DNA from: Haloquadratum walsbyi J07HQW1 | GTDB taxonomy: Archaea > Halobacteriota > Halobacteria > Halobacteriales > Haloferacaceae | Length of the DNA stretch: 44,876 nt | Assembly (NCBI GenBank): GCA_000415965.1 | Contig: KE356560.1 | Location: 2,974,991 to 3,019,866, forward strand | Reading direction: 5' to 3' | Translations under genes and position numbers: made by a program | Shown here: positions 1 to 7,543 of the stretch, piece by piece | Layout of the letters: every line of letters begins with the position of its first letter | Position numbering within the stretch: position 1 is the stretch's first letter | Notes under the pieces: generated by a model | Databases searched by the model: none | Told to the model about the DNA's origin: nothing | The model's input: the letters and a program-made list of their open reading frames with translations, nothing else

Positions 1-108
1 GTGGGATTGCCGCTGTGACGGTGCGTATCCACAGCCTCAGTGGGATTGCACCTGCTCCACATATAAATCCACACACTCAAGCGACCGCCTATCATAGCCG
101 TCTGATAT

Positions 109-1050
109 ATGCTTGACGAACTGCTCGGCCGTGCCGAATTAAAGGCTCAGATTGCAGATCTCAAAGAAGAGAAACATCATCTGGAGCGTCAGCTCGCAGC
201 CGAGGAGGAACGTCGGACAGATGCCGTTCGCGAGCGTCAAGAGGCCGAGCGGGAAGTTAATCGACTTGAGGATCGAATTGAGGGACTCGAAGAGCGCGTT
301 GAGCGACTCTCAGAGTCAAAAACGGAGCGAGATGATCTCTCGGTTCGCACAACTCAGAATGTCCGTGGTACACGTCGAAAAGACATACTTGATCGGATAC
401 GCTCTGTCGAAACCGATCCGGAGGGTGCATTAACTGCAATGGTTACTGAGACAGTGCCTGATGCAATAAAACGGTCTCTTGACGACCGAAGTGCACTCGT
501 GCGGCGGCTTGCACCATGTCTTGTTTGTGTCGATGATGCTGGGCTCATCGCTGTTGCGATTAAGTTGACAGCCCCGCCGGCTCCGTTCGTTGAATGGGGG
601 ACAACATTTCGGATCGAGCCACAATGGGTTGCCCCAACAGAACCAGTTACTGTTGCACTTGTCCGGTCTGATATTTTTGCACTTGGCGTCTATGATGGGT
701 CAACACTCACACACGTCACAGAGGTTACGACTGATATAATGGACGCACACTCAAAGGGTGGATTCTCACAAGCACGATTCGAACGTCGTCGTGATCAACA
801 GATTGAAGAGCATCTTGAGCATGCACATGAGGCAATCGAGACACATTTGACAGAGAATAGTCAGACACAGACACAGGCAAGTAATGGTGAAAGTAAGGAT
901 GAGGTAGTCGTTCTCGGTGAGAAAACAGTGTTAGGTGCATTCAGTGATCTTGCAGACCGGCGAGAAACGGTCGATGCGACAGGTGATCCAAAATCGGCAC
1001 TTGAAGATGCAGTCGATGAATTTTGGACGATTCGGGTCTCAACTCTGTAA
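109..1050 (+). CDS. Vms1/eRF1-domain-2-like protein (putative peptidyl-tRNA hydrolase)
   Basis: A 313-aa acidic protein. Residues about 8-75 form a charged, heptad-like coiled coil rich in Glu/Arg; the rest resembles the release-factor-like domain of the Vms1/Ankzf1 family. The key stretch is at residues 214-228, His-Ser-Lys-Gly-Gly-Phe-Ser-Gln followed by Ala-Arg-Phe-Glu-Arg-Arg-Arg, where Gln221 sits where the catalytic Gln of the GGQ (eRF1) or GSQ (Vms1) loop is expected. Vms1 proteins cleave nascent chains from tRNA on stalled large subunits during ribosome rescue; extending that to this protein is inference. The ATG at 109 is the first in-frame start. The next gene is convergent, so it is probably a single transcription unit. 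A plain eRF1-fold structural protein is the alternative. Confidence 0.72.
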   Translation: MLDELLGRAELKAQIADLKEEKHHLERQLAAEEERRTDAVRERQEAEREVNRLEDRIEGLEERVERLSESKTERDDLSVRTTQNVRGTRRKDILDRIRSVETDPEGALTAMVTETVPDAIKRSLDDRSALVRRLAPCLVCVDDAGLIAVAIKLTAPPAPFVEWGTTFRIEPQWVAPTEPVTVALVRSDIFALGVYDGSTLTHVTEVTTDIMDAHSKGGFSQARFERRRDQQIEEHLEHAHEAIETHLTENSQTQTQASNGESKDEVVVLGEKTVLGAFSDLADRRETVDATGDPKSALEDAVDEFWTIRVSTL

Positions 1051-1261
1051 TATATGCTATCGGAGTTCATCTAAGAGTTGGGACAGACTCAAACAATCTG
1101 AACTATCCCGGTCCAATCTCAGTCGCAGTTTGTTTTGTGTACCGAGGCAAATCTGTGAGGGCAAGCAAGGCAGATAGTGTGATTCATATCTGGATCATAT
1201 ATGAGGGACCATGTCGATTCGATATTATCGTGATCGTGGTTATGATTGAGTATCAGATTTG

Positions 1262-2872
1262 CTATGACCATTCAGCGAATGGGATCTCTTTTTCGGCGTA
1301 CTCGACATATGCTGTCTGCATCTGTGTAATCGCCGCAGGAAGCGGGGTTCCAGCAGACACTGCTTGTTCGACACGGTCGCGTTTCCACTCACTTGGCGTC
1401 TGATACGGTCCATGCTGACGTGCTTCAATCGGCGTCAGCGCCCACTCGATCGTCTCATCGGAGATACTAAGCGCAGACAGTCCACGGCGTGCGAGTGAAA
1501 AGAGATCATCATAAATCGCGTTGTGATCCATCTGATAGACGCCATCATCATCAACCCATGCGAGCGCTGCTGTTGGGCCATCTGCAACGGCGGCATAAAA
1601 TGATTCCTCAGCGTCATCCCATGAAAGCGTCTCAAGTGGGTGATCGGTGGTGACAGCCCCATGGAGGACACCAGCAACGAGTGCTTGCACTCCAATTGTA
1701 TCACGGACCGTCGGTTGGGTTGGAAGTGGTCGATACTCAATACGCACTGACGCATGTGTTGTCTGACCGGTGTGATCCGTCGGCATGGCGGTTATCTCTG
1801 ATCCATCTCGAGGTGTCTGTCCACAAAAGACCGGTCGGACCCATCGCCAGTACGTCCCACGCTTTGCCGGAAAAACGGACAGATCACATGGTTCAGCGTC
1901 GACTGTTGGAATCGGTGCTTCAAGCGTTGGTGAGGCAACGAGCGTCGGGTCCGTCACAATTCGATCGATTACTTCGAAAATATCGTCTGCATCCGCTGGG
2001 ACCCGGCATTTCTCAGCACCTGTATCAACTGCACGTTCGAAAATCGGGATGCGGACTTCATGCGGTGTTCGCGCTAGTCGGTCAGTCGCGACCTCAGCAC
2101 TGACACCTGCATAACAATCAGCCGGGAGAAACGGTGAGTTTGCTGTCAGCGATAAAAGCGGTCCCATTGTTCGAGTTGCAGCGTTTAGATACGCCGGGAC
2201 ATCACTTGGATCCGGTATTTGAAGATGTGGCTGAATTGAAGTGGCGAGTGATTCAACCAACATTGAGGGAGCAGTAGCAAGTCCTGGGAGACCAAGTTCA
2301 ATTGTCCCCCCACTTTGTTCGCGAATTACTTCATTGAGTGCGATATATCGAGGAATCGGGCGGACATTCTCTGCGCAAAAGATTCCCCGTTTTGTTGTCC
2401 CCGCTCGAAGGTATGCATCGGTCCCCGATTCGGGTGGGATAGTCCATAATGAATCACAGACGAGCGTGCGGTCAGCATCATCGATATGGGTGCGAATTGA
2501 GTCGCAGATATGATGGAGTTCACTTGCCTGACGACGGAATCCATGTCCCTGACCGCCAGAGTCACTCCCGATGGCGTCTGGTGTTGTATGAAGCTCAACG
2601 TTGTGAACGCCTAATTCAGGGCTACATCCATCAAGTTCGAATACCGTCGCTGGCGCGGCGGCAAGTCGTGTGTTCGAATCAACAACATATGCCTCTAATT
2701 CAAGTCCGACCGCAACATGGTCTGAGTCGAATTTCCCATTGCGGATATCATGTTTGAGTCGTGCGGCTTCACGAGCAACCCGTGCATCGAACGTCTCCTT
2801 TTGCTCCGATGTGAGCGCCTTCTCAACTGCGTCGATAGTATCTGTCATCTGTGTTTTCATATCCAACAGCAC
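1262..2872 (-). CDS. Glutamate-cysteine ligase (GCS2)-like protein
   Basis: A 536-aa soluble protein resembling the GCS2 family of carboxylate-amine ligases. The N-terminal part contains a Gly-Leu-Glu-Leu-Glu-Ala segment (about residues 56-61), matching the conserved Glu-rich strand that binds ATP-Mg in this fold, followed by a Gly-Gly-Gln-Gly-His region. Haloarchaea use gamma-glutamylcysteine as their main thiol, but the recognised haloarchaeal GshA is shorter, so this longer homologue may have another amine substrate. Possible starts are the ATGs at 2872, 2860 and 2848; a TATA-like stretch near 2893-2900 suits the first. It converges on the Vms1-like gene. Family is fairly sure; substrate is unknown. 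Confidence 0.6.
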   Translation of the reverse strand: MLLDMKTQMTDTIDAVEKALTSEQKETFDARVAREAARLKHDIRNGKFDSDHVAVGLELEAYVVDSNTRLAAAPATVFELDGCSPELGVHNVELHTTPDAIGSDSGGQGHGFRRQASELHHICDSIRTHIDDADRTLVCDSLWTIPPESGTDAYLRAGTTKRGIFCAENVRPIPRYIALNEVIREQSGGTIELGLPGLATAPSMLVESLATSIQPHLQIPDPSDVPAYLNAATRTMGPLLSLTANSPFLPADCYAGVSAEVATDRLARTPHEVRIPIFERAVDTGAEKCRVPADADDIFEVIDRIVTDPTLVASPTLEAPIPTVDAEPCDLSVFPAKRGTYWRWVRPVFCGQTPRDGSEITAMPTDHTGQTTHASVRIEYRPLPTQPTVRDTIGVQALVAGVLHGAVTTDHPLETLSWDDAEESFYAAVADGPTAALAWVDDDGVYQMDHNAIYDDLFSLARRGLSALSISDETIEWALTPIEARQHGPYQTPSEWKRDRVEQAVSAGTPLPAAITQMQTAYVEYAEKEIPFAEWS

Positions 2873-3195
2873 ATCCGACGCCCTATCGATTCGATTATGT
2901 CCATAGCAGCGACGGATATCGTCTAGCGTTCTCTGTGTATCATAACAATTAGTGTATAAAACTGTCGTGTGAGCATACCTCCTGAGAGATCAGATGGAAG
3001 CCACAACGTGGTTTTCTCCTCATGCAGGTGTACAGACGGTTGAGGCGACTGCCCTGGGAGTTTGATGATGATGGTGATGGTATGTGGATGTGACCCCAGG
3101 TGCGTTTACGACAGTGTCGATAGCAATAGCAATGTCAATACTAAGAGGAAACGAAAGAGGAAGGAGAGCAGAGCAGAATAGAATTAAGAACGCAA
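2873..3195. other. Intergenic spacer between the GCS2-like gene and pspA
   Basis: No supportable gene. It holds the likely promoter of the GCS2-like gene near 2893-2900, a short stretch (2980-2990) beginning CATACCTCC that resembles the start of the element end at 4861, and a simple GATGATGATGGTGATGG microsatellite around 3063-3079. The part next to pspA is purine-rich. Nothing here has convincing codon structure. Confidence 0.5.
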
Positions 3196-4026
3196 TCAGT
3201 TGTTTTCGTCATCACGCAACTCTTCAAGTTCTGTCTCAACAGCGGAGTCTGAAACAGATGTTTCTGATTCAGCAGTATTTGTATTCTTACTTTCAGTGCT
3301 AGTGTTAGTGCTACTCGTGTCTTCAGTATCTTCGTTTACATCCGATTTGAGCGTTGCCAGTTCACTGTCGACAGCAGCGTCAGTCCGTCCTGAAGATAGT
3401 TCGCGGTCAATATTATCCTTATCAGAGATGGCTTCATCAAAGGCACCAGTATCAGCAAGCTCATCCATTGCTTCTGACCTGGCTTCCATTTCGTCGGTCT
3501 GTTCTTCTGCACGATCGATAGCTCGGCTGACATCGTTCATTTCGTCGCCCACACCAGTCATTGCTTCTGAGACACGCGATGATGCTTCAGCGGCTTCATA
3601 CCGCGCTTTCATTGTCTCTTTCTTCGTCCGGAACTCTTCGATCCGGTTTTGTAGCTCATTTTTCTGCTCGACAAGATTGTCTTGTGTCGATTGGAGTTCA
3701 GAGATTTGTCCTTCGAGATCCTCGATCTGTGACATCTTTGCCTGCTTCTTTTCAAGAGCCTGTCGAGCCAGGTCTTCACGATCTTGACGAACAGCCTCTC
3801 GCGCCTGTTCATTATGTTTTTCAACATTTTCTTCGAGACGTCGTTTCTGCATCTCAAGGCGCTTTTTCTGCGTTGTCAGATCGGCGATCCCCTGTTTGAC
3901 TTCCTGCAGCTCGTCGCGCATCTGCTCATATGAGTATTCAAGCGTTTCCGTTGGATCCTCGGCGCGATTGAGCAGCGAGTTCAGTTTTGAACGGACGACA
4001 TACGATGCGCGTGAGAGGATTCCCAT
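3196..4026 (-). CDS. pspA: PspA/IM30 family membrane-stress protein
   Basis: A 276-aa protein with the PspA/Vipp1 signature: an N-terminal amphipathic helix (starting MGILSRASYVVRSKLNSLLN), then an Ala/Glu/Lys/Arg/Gln-rich coiled coil over about residues 25-190, then an acidic Ser/Thr/Asn/Asp tail of about 80 residues that is low in complexity and typical of halophile extension. Family members are ESCRT-III-like: they polymerise on damaged or stressed membranes. The GTG/ATG choice is clear because the amphipathic helix begins at the first Met. A TATA-like box lies about 28 bp upstream. It is divergent from an alpha/beta hydrolase, with only 53 bp between the start codons, so the two may share control. 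Confidence 0.9.
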   Translation of the reverse strand: MGILSRASYVVRSKLNSLLNRAEDPTETLEYSYEQMRDELQEVKQGIADLTTQKKRLEMQKRRLEENVEKHNEQAREAVRQDREDLARQALEKKQAKMSQIEDLEGQISELQSTQDNLVEQKNELQNRIEEFRTKKETMKARYEAAEASSRVSEAMTGVGDEMNDVSRAIDRAEEQTDEMEARSEAMDELADTGAFDEAISDKDNIDRELSSGRTDAAVDSELATLKSDVNEDTEDTSSTNTSTESKNTNTAESETSVSDSAVETELEELRDDENN

Positions 4027-4049
4027 GGTGTTTTATTTGGTGTGAGGCT

Positions 4050-4059
4050 GTTTAAATTC
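4050..4059 (-). promoter_or_regulatory. TATA-like box of pspA
   Basis: On the minus strand this reads GAATTTAAAC, centred about 28 bp upstream of the pspA start codon. That spacing is what a leaderless haloarchaeal transcript needs. The assignment rests on spacing and composition only. Confidence 0.45.
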
Positions 4060-4079
4060 TCTCGTATGAATGACTAGTT

Positions 4080-4727
4080 GTGAGTCACACTGTTCTTTTC
4101 AGCGGTGGACGGGACGCCCGTGGACATCTTGATACAACAGAGACGACAGACAAACATACTGTCGACAGTTGTGTAATCGCATGTCCACCGCATCCACAGC
4201 ACGGCGGTCATTATACTGATAAGCGACTCCGTGCTGTGAGTGACCAACTCTCTCCGGAGATTGACTGCTTACGGATTGCGTATGGATCATGGGACCATGG
4301 TCACGGTGAGTATGCTGACGTTACCAACGCAGTCGAGTGGGCACGGAGCCGATATGACAAATATGGATTGTTTGGATATAGCTTCGGCGCTGCACTCGCA
4401 ATCGGTGTGGCAACGGCGAGCACCTGCATTGATTGTGTGTCTGCGCTTGCCCCACCACAATCAATCGATGATGGCTCGGTTATCGAAACAACGACCGCCA
4501 TACACAGAACAGACACACCGACACAACTCATCTATGGAACACAGGATGAGATAGTCACTGTTGATCCAATTGTTGAAATGTTACAACAACACACGTCTCG
4601 CGATGAATGTGATATTCGCTCATTCCCGACGGACCATTCTTTTCAAAGCTCCATTGATGAGGTTAGTATTGCTGTCGGGGCATTCGTTGATAGTGTCATT
4701 ACCTCGGAAACGAAGTGTCAACAGTGA
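4080..4727 (+). CDS. Alpha/beta hydrolase family protein
   Basis: A 215-aa cytosolic protein with the alpha/beta hydrolase fold. The nucleophile elbow is Gly-Tyr-Ser-Phe-Gly (around residue 100). A later Tyr-Gly-Thr-Gln-Asp-Glu segment supplies a candidate acid, and Thr-Asp-His-Ser-Phe near the C terminus supplies the His, so a complete Ser-Asp-His triad can be proposed. Size and motif order fit the small serine hydrolases related to dienelactone hydrolase; substrate is unknown. The start is GTG at 4080, which keeps the beta-strand SHTVLFSGG near the N terminus. It is divergent from pspA with a short shared promoter region. Confidence 0.72.
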   Translation: MSHTVLFSGGRDARGHLDTTETTDKHTVDSCVIACPPHPQHGGHYTDKRLRAVSDQLSPEIDCLRIAYGSWDHGHGEYADVTNAVEWARSRYDKYGLFGYSFGAALAIGVATASTCIDCVSALAPPQSIDDGSVIETTTAIHRTDTPTQLIYGTQDEIVTVDPIVEMLQQHTSRDECDIRSFPTDHSFQSSIDEVSIAVGAFVDSVITSETKCQQ

Positions 4728-4860
4728 GCAATCAGAAATGATATATGACTGTCTCGTCGACAGTTACGCGTACTCCAAAAAAACCACTCCTGGTGTCCGT
4801 GTGTCACTCAGTAAATAAAGACAGGTAGTTTCAAATGAGGTCTAAGACAGATCGATAGCG

Positions 4861-4895
4861 CATACCTCCGTCTTCAGGCGCGGGAGGAAGTCAAT
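4861..4895. repeat. IS200/IS605-type element end (remnant hairpin)
   Basis: An imperfect palindrome with CCTCC at 4865-4869 and GGAGG at 4883-4887 around GTCTTCAGGCG. The loop and arms match the sequence at 14427-14456, which follows a decayed TnpB reading frame, so both look like the same type of element end. No transposase is left beside this copy; it is probably a MITE-like or PATE-like relic. Confidence 0.5.
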
Positions 4896-4910
4896 CTACT
4901 CGGCTCTGCT

Positions 4911-5285
4911 CTATTCTTCTTCTACTGGGAAGGTCTCATGGAGTAAGTCATGGGTCTCAGCGAATCCAGTAAGTACCGATTCTCCCTGTGTATTGAGTCG
5001 TTGAATTGACTGTTCGGCATCGCGGACAGCAATGAGTCGCCCGCGAAGATAATCATACTCAGGGTCGGTCTTCTCAGTCGTTGCAACTGTTTCTTCGAGA
5101 TCAACGAGTGCTGCGTCAAGATGCCGTTGAATGGCTGAGAGATCCTCAGCTTCAGCAAGGGCTTCAATTGGTCCCTCAAGTGCACCCTCAAGCTCTGCAT
5201 ATGCGTGCTGTCGGGCGCTTTCATCACTCGTCCCAAGAACGTTCATCAATCCAAGTTTGAGTGCTTCAATTTCGTGGCAGGTCAT
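4911..5285 (-). CDS. DUF3209 family protein of the cobalamin operon
   Basis: A 124-aa mainly helical acidic protein starting MTCHEIEALKLGLMNVLG, recognisable as the haloarchaeal DUF3209 family that is typically found next to CbiX. It has no membrane segment; the Thr-Cys-His-Glu-Ile-Glu start contains the only Cys and could bind metal, which is inference. It begins 14 bp after the cbiX stop codon and is the last gene of the cobalamin operon. Its function is not established; co-occurrence suggests a role in cobalt delivery or in early corrin synthesis. Confidence 0.8.
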   Translation of the reverse strand: MTCHEIEALKLGLMNVLGTSDESARQHAYAELEGALEGPIEALAEAEDLSAIQRHLDAALVDLEETVATTEKTDPEYDYLRGRLIAVRDAEQSIQRLNTQGESVLTGFAETHDLLHETFPVEEE

Positions 5286-5299
5286 TGTCTATATATCAA

Positions 5300-6556
5300 T
5301 TATAATGTCTGATCAACATAGTCACTGACGATTCGATCCCGATCAAGATGTGAGGAGACAATCTCGGTTGCTCCCTCATCATCGACGCTACCATACCAGA
5401 CGCCATCAGGGTAGACCGCAACCATAGGACCGTCACCACACCGACCAAGACAAGAACTTCGTGTAATGCGGACATCACAGGCATCAGAGTCACGAGCAGA
5501 CTGTCGTAACTGCTCAAGAACGCTCGCAGCACCCTCCGCAGCGCAGGTCTGATTCATACAGACGGTAACATGCTTTGCGGGAGCATCATGTGTATCCGGA
5601 TCTGTGTCTACATCGTCGCGATCTGCGTGTGTTTCTTGATGAATAAGCGCCCGGAGTGTCGCCCGCGCACCACCGACATCTTCAGCATATCCCTCAAGAT
5701 CAACTTTGTATTTACAGGTATCACATGACATCTCAACACTGTCGGTGCGGGCTTCCTGCCATCGGTCTGAAAGAACATCAAGAAGTCGTGAGTCTGTCCC
5801 AAGTGGGTCACCAGCGGCGGCTGAGATATATGGATACTCCTCATCGAATGAGTCGGCACCCTCACGGATTCGACCGGTTAACACACCATCACCAAGCATG
5901 TACGGCAGGACAACGATGGCGTCGGGACGCGTTTTTGCAACGCGATGAAGTGTCTCATCGAGTACTGGATCTGTTACTCCAATGAATGTAGCCGCCACAT
6001 CGTCGAACTCTCGTCCTTCATACAGCAATCGAGCGAGTTTATGAACGTCGCCGTTTGAGTCCGGATCACTTGAGCCACGAGCACAGAGGACGACCGCGAC
6101 ATCATCCGTCTGTCTGTCAACTTCAAGCGTCGATTCGACTGCTGCAGCGCGGTCATCTAATAAGTCAATGAGTGCCGGATGAACACCAAGATGCGCCCCA
6201 TTATTGATTGTTAATTCTGGATAGTCCGAACGAGCTTGCTCAAGTGCCAATGGAACGTCGTTTTTGACATGGCTCGCAGCAAACAACGAGAGATGCACAA
6301 CAGAAATAGCACTCACCGAAGCCGCAAGTGTGTCGATTGCTTCCTCAATCGCTGGAGTCGCAAGTTCGAGAAATGCGGCATCAGTCGGGACATCAAGACG
6401 GGATTCAAGATCAGCAGCAAGGGTCTCAACCTGCTCATTCGACTTTTCCCGGCGAGAGCCATGACCAATGAGCAGAACTGCCTCATCATCAAATCTCGCT
6501 GCAGTTGTTGACTCCGGCGATGGAGAGATTGATGTCTCAGCGCTCTGATTACTCAT
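5300..6556 (-). CDS. cbiX: Sirohydrochlorin cobaltochelatase with C-terminal [2Fe-2S] ferredoxin domain
   Basis: A 418-aa fusion. The first CbiX half has Leu-Ile-Gly-His-Gly-Ser-Arg (about residues 29-35) and a second His in Ala-Ser-His-Val-Lys-Asn-Asp-Val-Pro, the pair that handles the metal in CbiX/SirB enzymes. The second CbiX-like half keeps the fold but has Cys-Ala-Arg-Gly-Ser and Tyr-Met-Leu-Gly-Asp in place of the His residues, so it is likely non-catalytic. After a Cys-Asp-Thr-Cys-Lys-Tyr linker comes a thioredoxin-like ferredoxin domain with Cys-x4-Cys and Cys-x3-Cys (the second reads SSCLGRC). CbiX inserts cobalt into sirohydrochlorin at the start of the anaerobic corrin pathway. 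The true start is ATG at 6556: the open frame extends to 7003 only because it runs antiframe to the upstream gene. It overlaps that gene by 8 bp. Confidence 0.9.
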   Translation of the reverse strand: MSNQSAETSISPSPESTTAARFDDEAVLLIGHGSRREKSNEQVETLAADLESRLDVPTDAAFLELATPAIEEAIDTLAASVSAISVVHLSLFAASHVKNDVPLALEQARSDYPELTINNGAHLGVHPALIDLLDDRAAAVESTLEVDRQTDDVAVVLCARGSSDPDSNGDVHKLARLLYEGREFDDVAATFIGVTDPVLDETLHRVAKTRPDAIVVLPYMLGDGVLTGRIREGADSFDEEYPYISAAAGDPLGTDSRLLDVLSDRWQEARTDSVEMSCDTCKYKVDLEGYAEDVGGARATLRALIHQETHADRDDVDTDPDTHDAPAKHVTVCMNQTCAAEGAASVLEQLRQSARDSDACDVRITRSSCLGRCGDGPMVAVYPDGVWYGSVDDEGATEIVSSHLDRDRIVSDYVDQTL

Positions 6557-7331
6557 TGTCAATTCGATCGAGACATCCGAGCAGTTTACGACGGCGACTT
6601 GGTGCGAATAACCCAGTTGCGTCTGTGTCAGCGTAGAGTTCCCGACCAACAGCAGGAGCAGCGTCATCATCGAGACTGAACCAATGACCACTGCTTGATG
6701 CCGGAGCCGGGTCGCTTGTTGGTGCTGGGACAGAGAGCTTTTTGAGTAGATCGTCAATCCGTTCGAGTATCTGCTTAGTGTGAACAAATGAGAGTCCGAC
6801 CGCTCCAGCAGATTGCTTATAACAGATCGTCCCACATCCTTCGAAGAGTCCACGAAGTAACGGCTGTGTATGCTCTGTGAGTTCCCCGAAGTCATAGTGT
6901 GGGTGAGACGTGGTGGTGATATTGGATTCGGTGTTCGATTGAGCGTCCGATGACTCATCTGACACTGGCTGCTCAAATGTTCCCATCGGGATTGGCAGTC
7001 CAAGTCTTGATGCCGCCTCAGCGGTGATATTACCGGTCACCGTAACCATATATTCGTTTTCGCGACGAGTAATGGACGTATCATGTAGATACTCGCGTTC
7101 GCGAATGTTATGGGTGATTCCTTCCTGTTTCTGTTCAGTGTCATCACTCACTTGGCGTGTTTGCTCAGCCTCAGCGATAGCGGCAAGTCGATGAGCAGCC
7201 GTTTCATCGCTCGTTCGGATACGAACCCGATCATCTGCAATTGCCCCATCACCAACGACGCGACCCCAGAAATACGCCGTTTCTGGAGATGGGTCAAGGA
7301 GACTCGCGGGAGCAGTGATTTCAAGACTCAT
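6549..7331 (-). CDS. LAGLIDADG/DOD-endonuclease-like protein of the cobalamin operon
   Basis: A 260-aa protein of unknown role. Two blocks look like the paired LAGLIDADG (dodecapeptide) helices of homing endonucleases: YFWGRVVGDGAI at residues 20-31 and LLRGLFEGCGTI at 158-169, each followed by a beta-rich segment. In active enzymes each block ends in an acidic Gly-Asp-Gly. Asp28 is kept but the second block has Gly-Cys-Gly, with Cys166 in place of the catalytic Asp. There are no intein splice junction residues and the gene is free-standing. It overlaps the 50-aa ORF upstream by ATGA and cbiX downstream by 8 bp, so it is translated as part of the operon. It may be a domesticated DNA-binding or structural protein; that is inference. 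Confidence 0.6.
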   Translation of the reverse strand: MSLEITAPASLLDPSPETAYFWGRVVGDGAIADDRVRIRTSDETAAHRLAAIAEAEQTRQVSDDTEQKQEGITHNIREREYLHDTSITRRENEYMVTVTGNITAEAASRLGLPIPMGTFEQPVSDESSDAQSNTESNITTTSHPHYDFGELTEHTQPLLRGLFEGCGTICYKQSAGAVGLSFVHTKQILERIDDLLKKLSVPAPTSDPAPASSSGHWFSLDDDAAPAVGRELYADTDATGLFAPSRRRKLLGCLDRIDNE

Positions 7332-7480
7332 TGGATTCCCCTCCGCTCTTCGCTCTCCGCTCGATCCTGTTGATTCTGCGCGAAAGCGCGACAGACGTCA
7401 ACTGCGCTTTGATAATATTGATCGATTTGGCTGTTCTGATTATCTGCTCGTGTATATCCGCATGCTGTTAGTGGTATCAT
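7328..7480 (-). CDS. Small 50-aa cobalamin-operon protein
   Basis: A short ORF, ATG at 7480 to TGA at 7328-7330, encoding 50 residues beginning MIPLTACGYTRADNQ and ending AESEERRGIQ. Its stop overlaps the start of the LAGLIDADG-like gene as ATGA, a classic translational-coupling arrangement, and it fills most of the 212-bp gap after cbiH1. The product is hydrophilic, Gln/Asp/Arg-rich, probably helical in its second half, with two Cys (residues 7 and 30) and no membrane segment, so it is not CbtB. I do not recognise the family. The operonic position is the main support. Confidence 0.55.
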   Translation of the reverse strand: MIPLTACGYTRADNQNSQIDQYYQSAVDVCRAFAQNQQDRAESEERRGIQ

Positions 7481-7504
7481 AACTGGATTGATGTTGATAT
7501 TATC

Positions 7505-7543
7505 TTGACCGATATTCGGGAGAGATACGCCGATATTCGATAT
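7505..7543. repeat. Short iterated GATATTCG motif downstream of cbiH1
   Basis: The spacer between cbiH1 and the 50-aa ORF holds CGATATTCG at 7510-7518 and 7531-7539, with a third partial copy (GATATTC) overlapping at 7539-7545. The spacing of about 21 bp is two helical turns. It could be a regulatory or RNA structural element inside the operon, or chance in an AT-rich spacer. Confidence 0.3.

Noticed and set aside
1..49. Direct repeat GTGGGATTGC at 1 and 40
   Set aside because: Only two 10-bp copies at the window edge; no context to interpret.
3200..3787. Ser/Val-rich 195-aa plus-strand frame
   Set aside because: Antisense of the pspA acidic tail and coiled coil; no start context and composition typical of a shadow frame.
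6557..7003. N-terminal 149 residues of the long frame containing cbiX
   Set aside because: They lie antiframe within the LAGLIDADG-like gene on the same strand; cbiX starts at 6556 with normal overlap.
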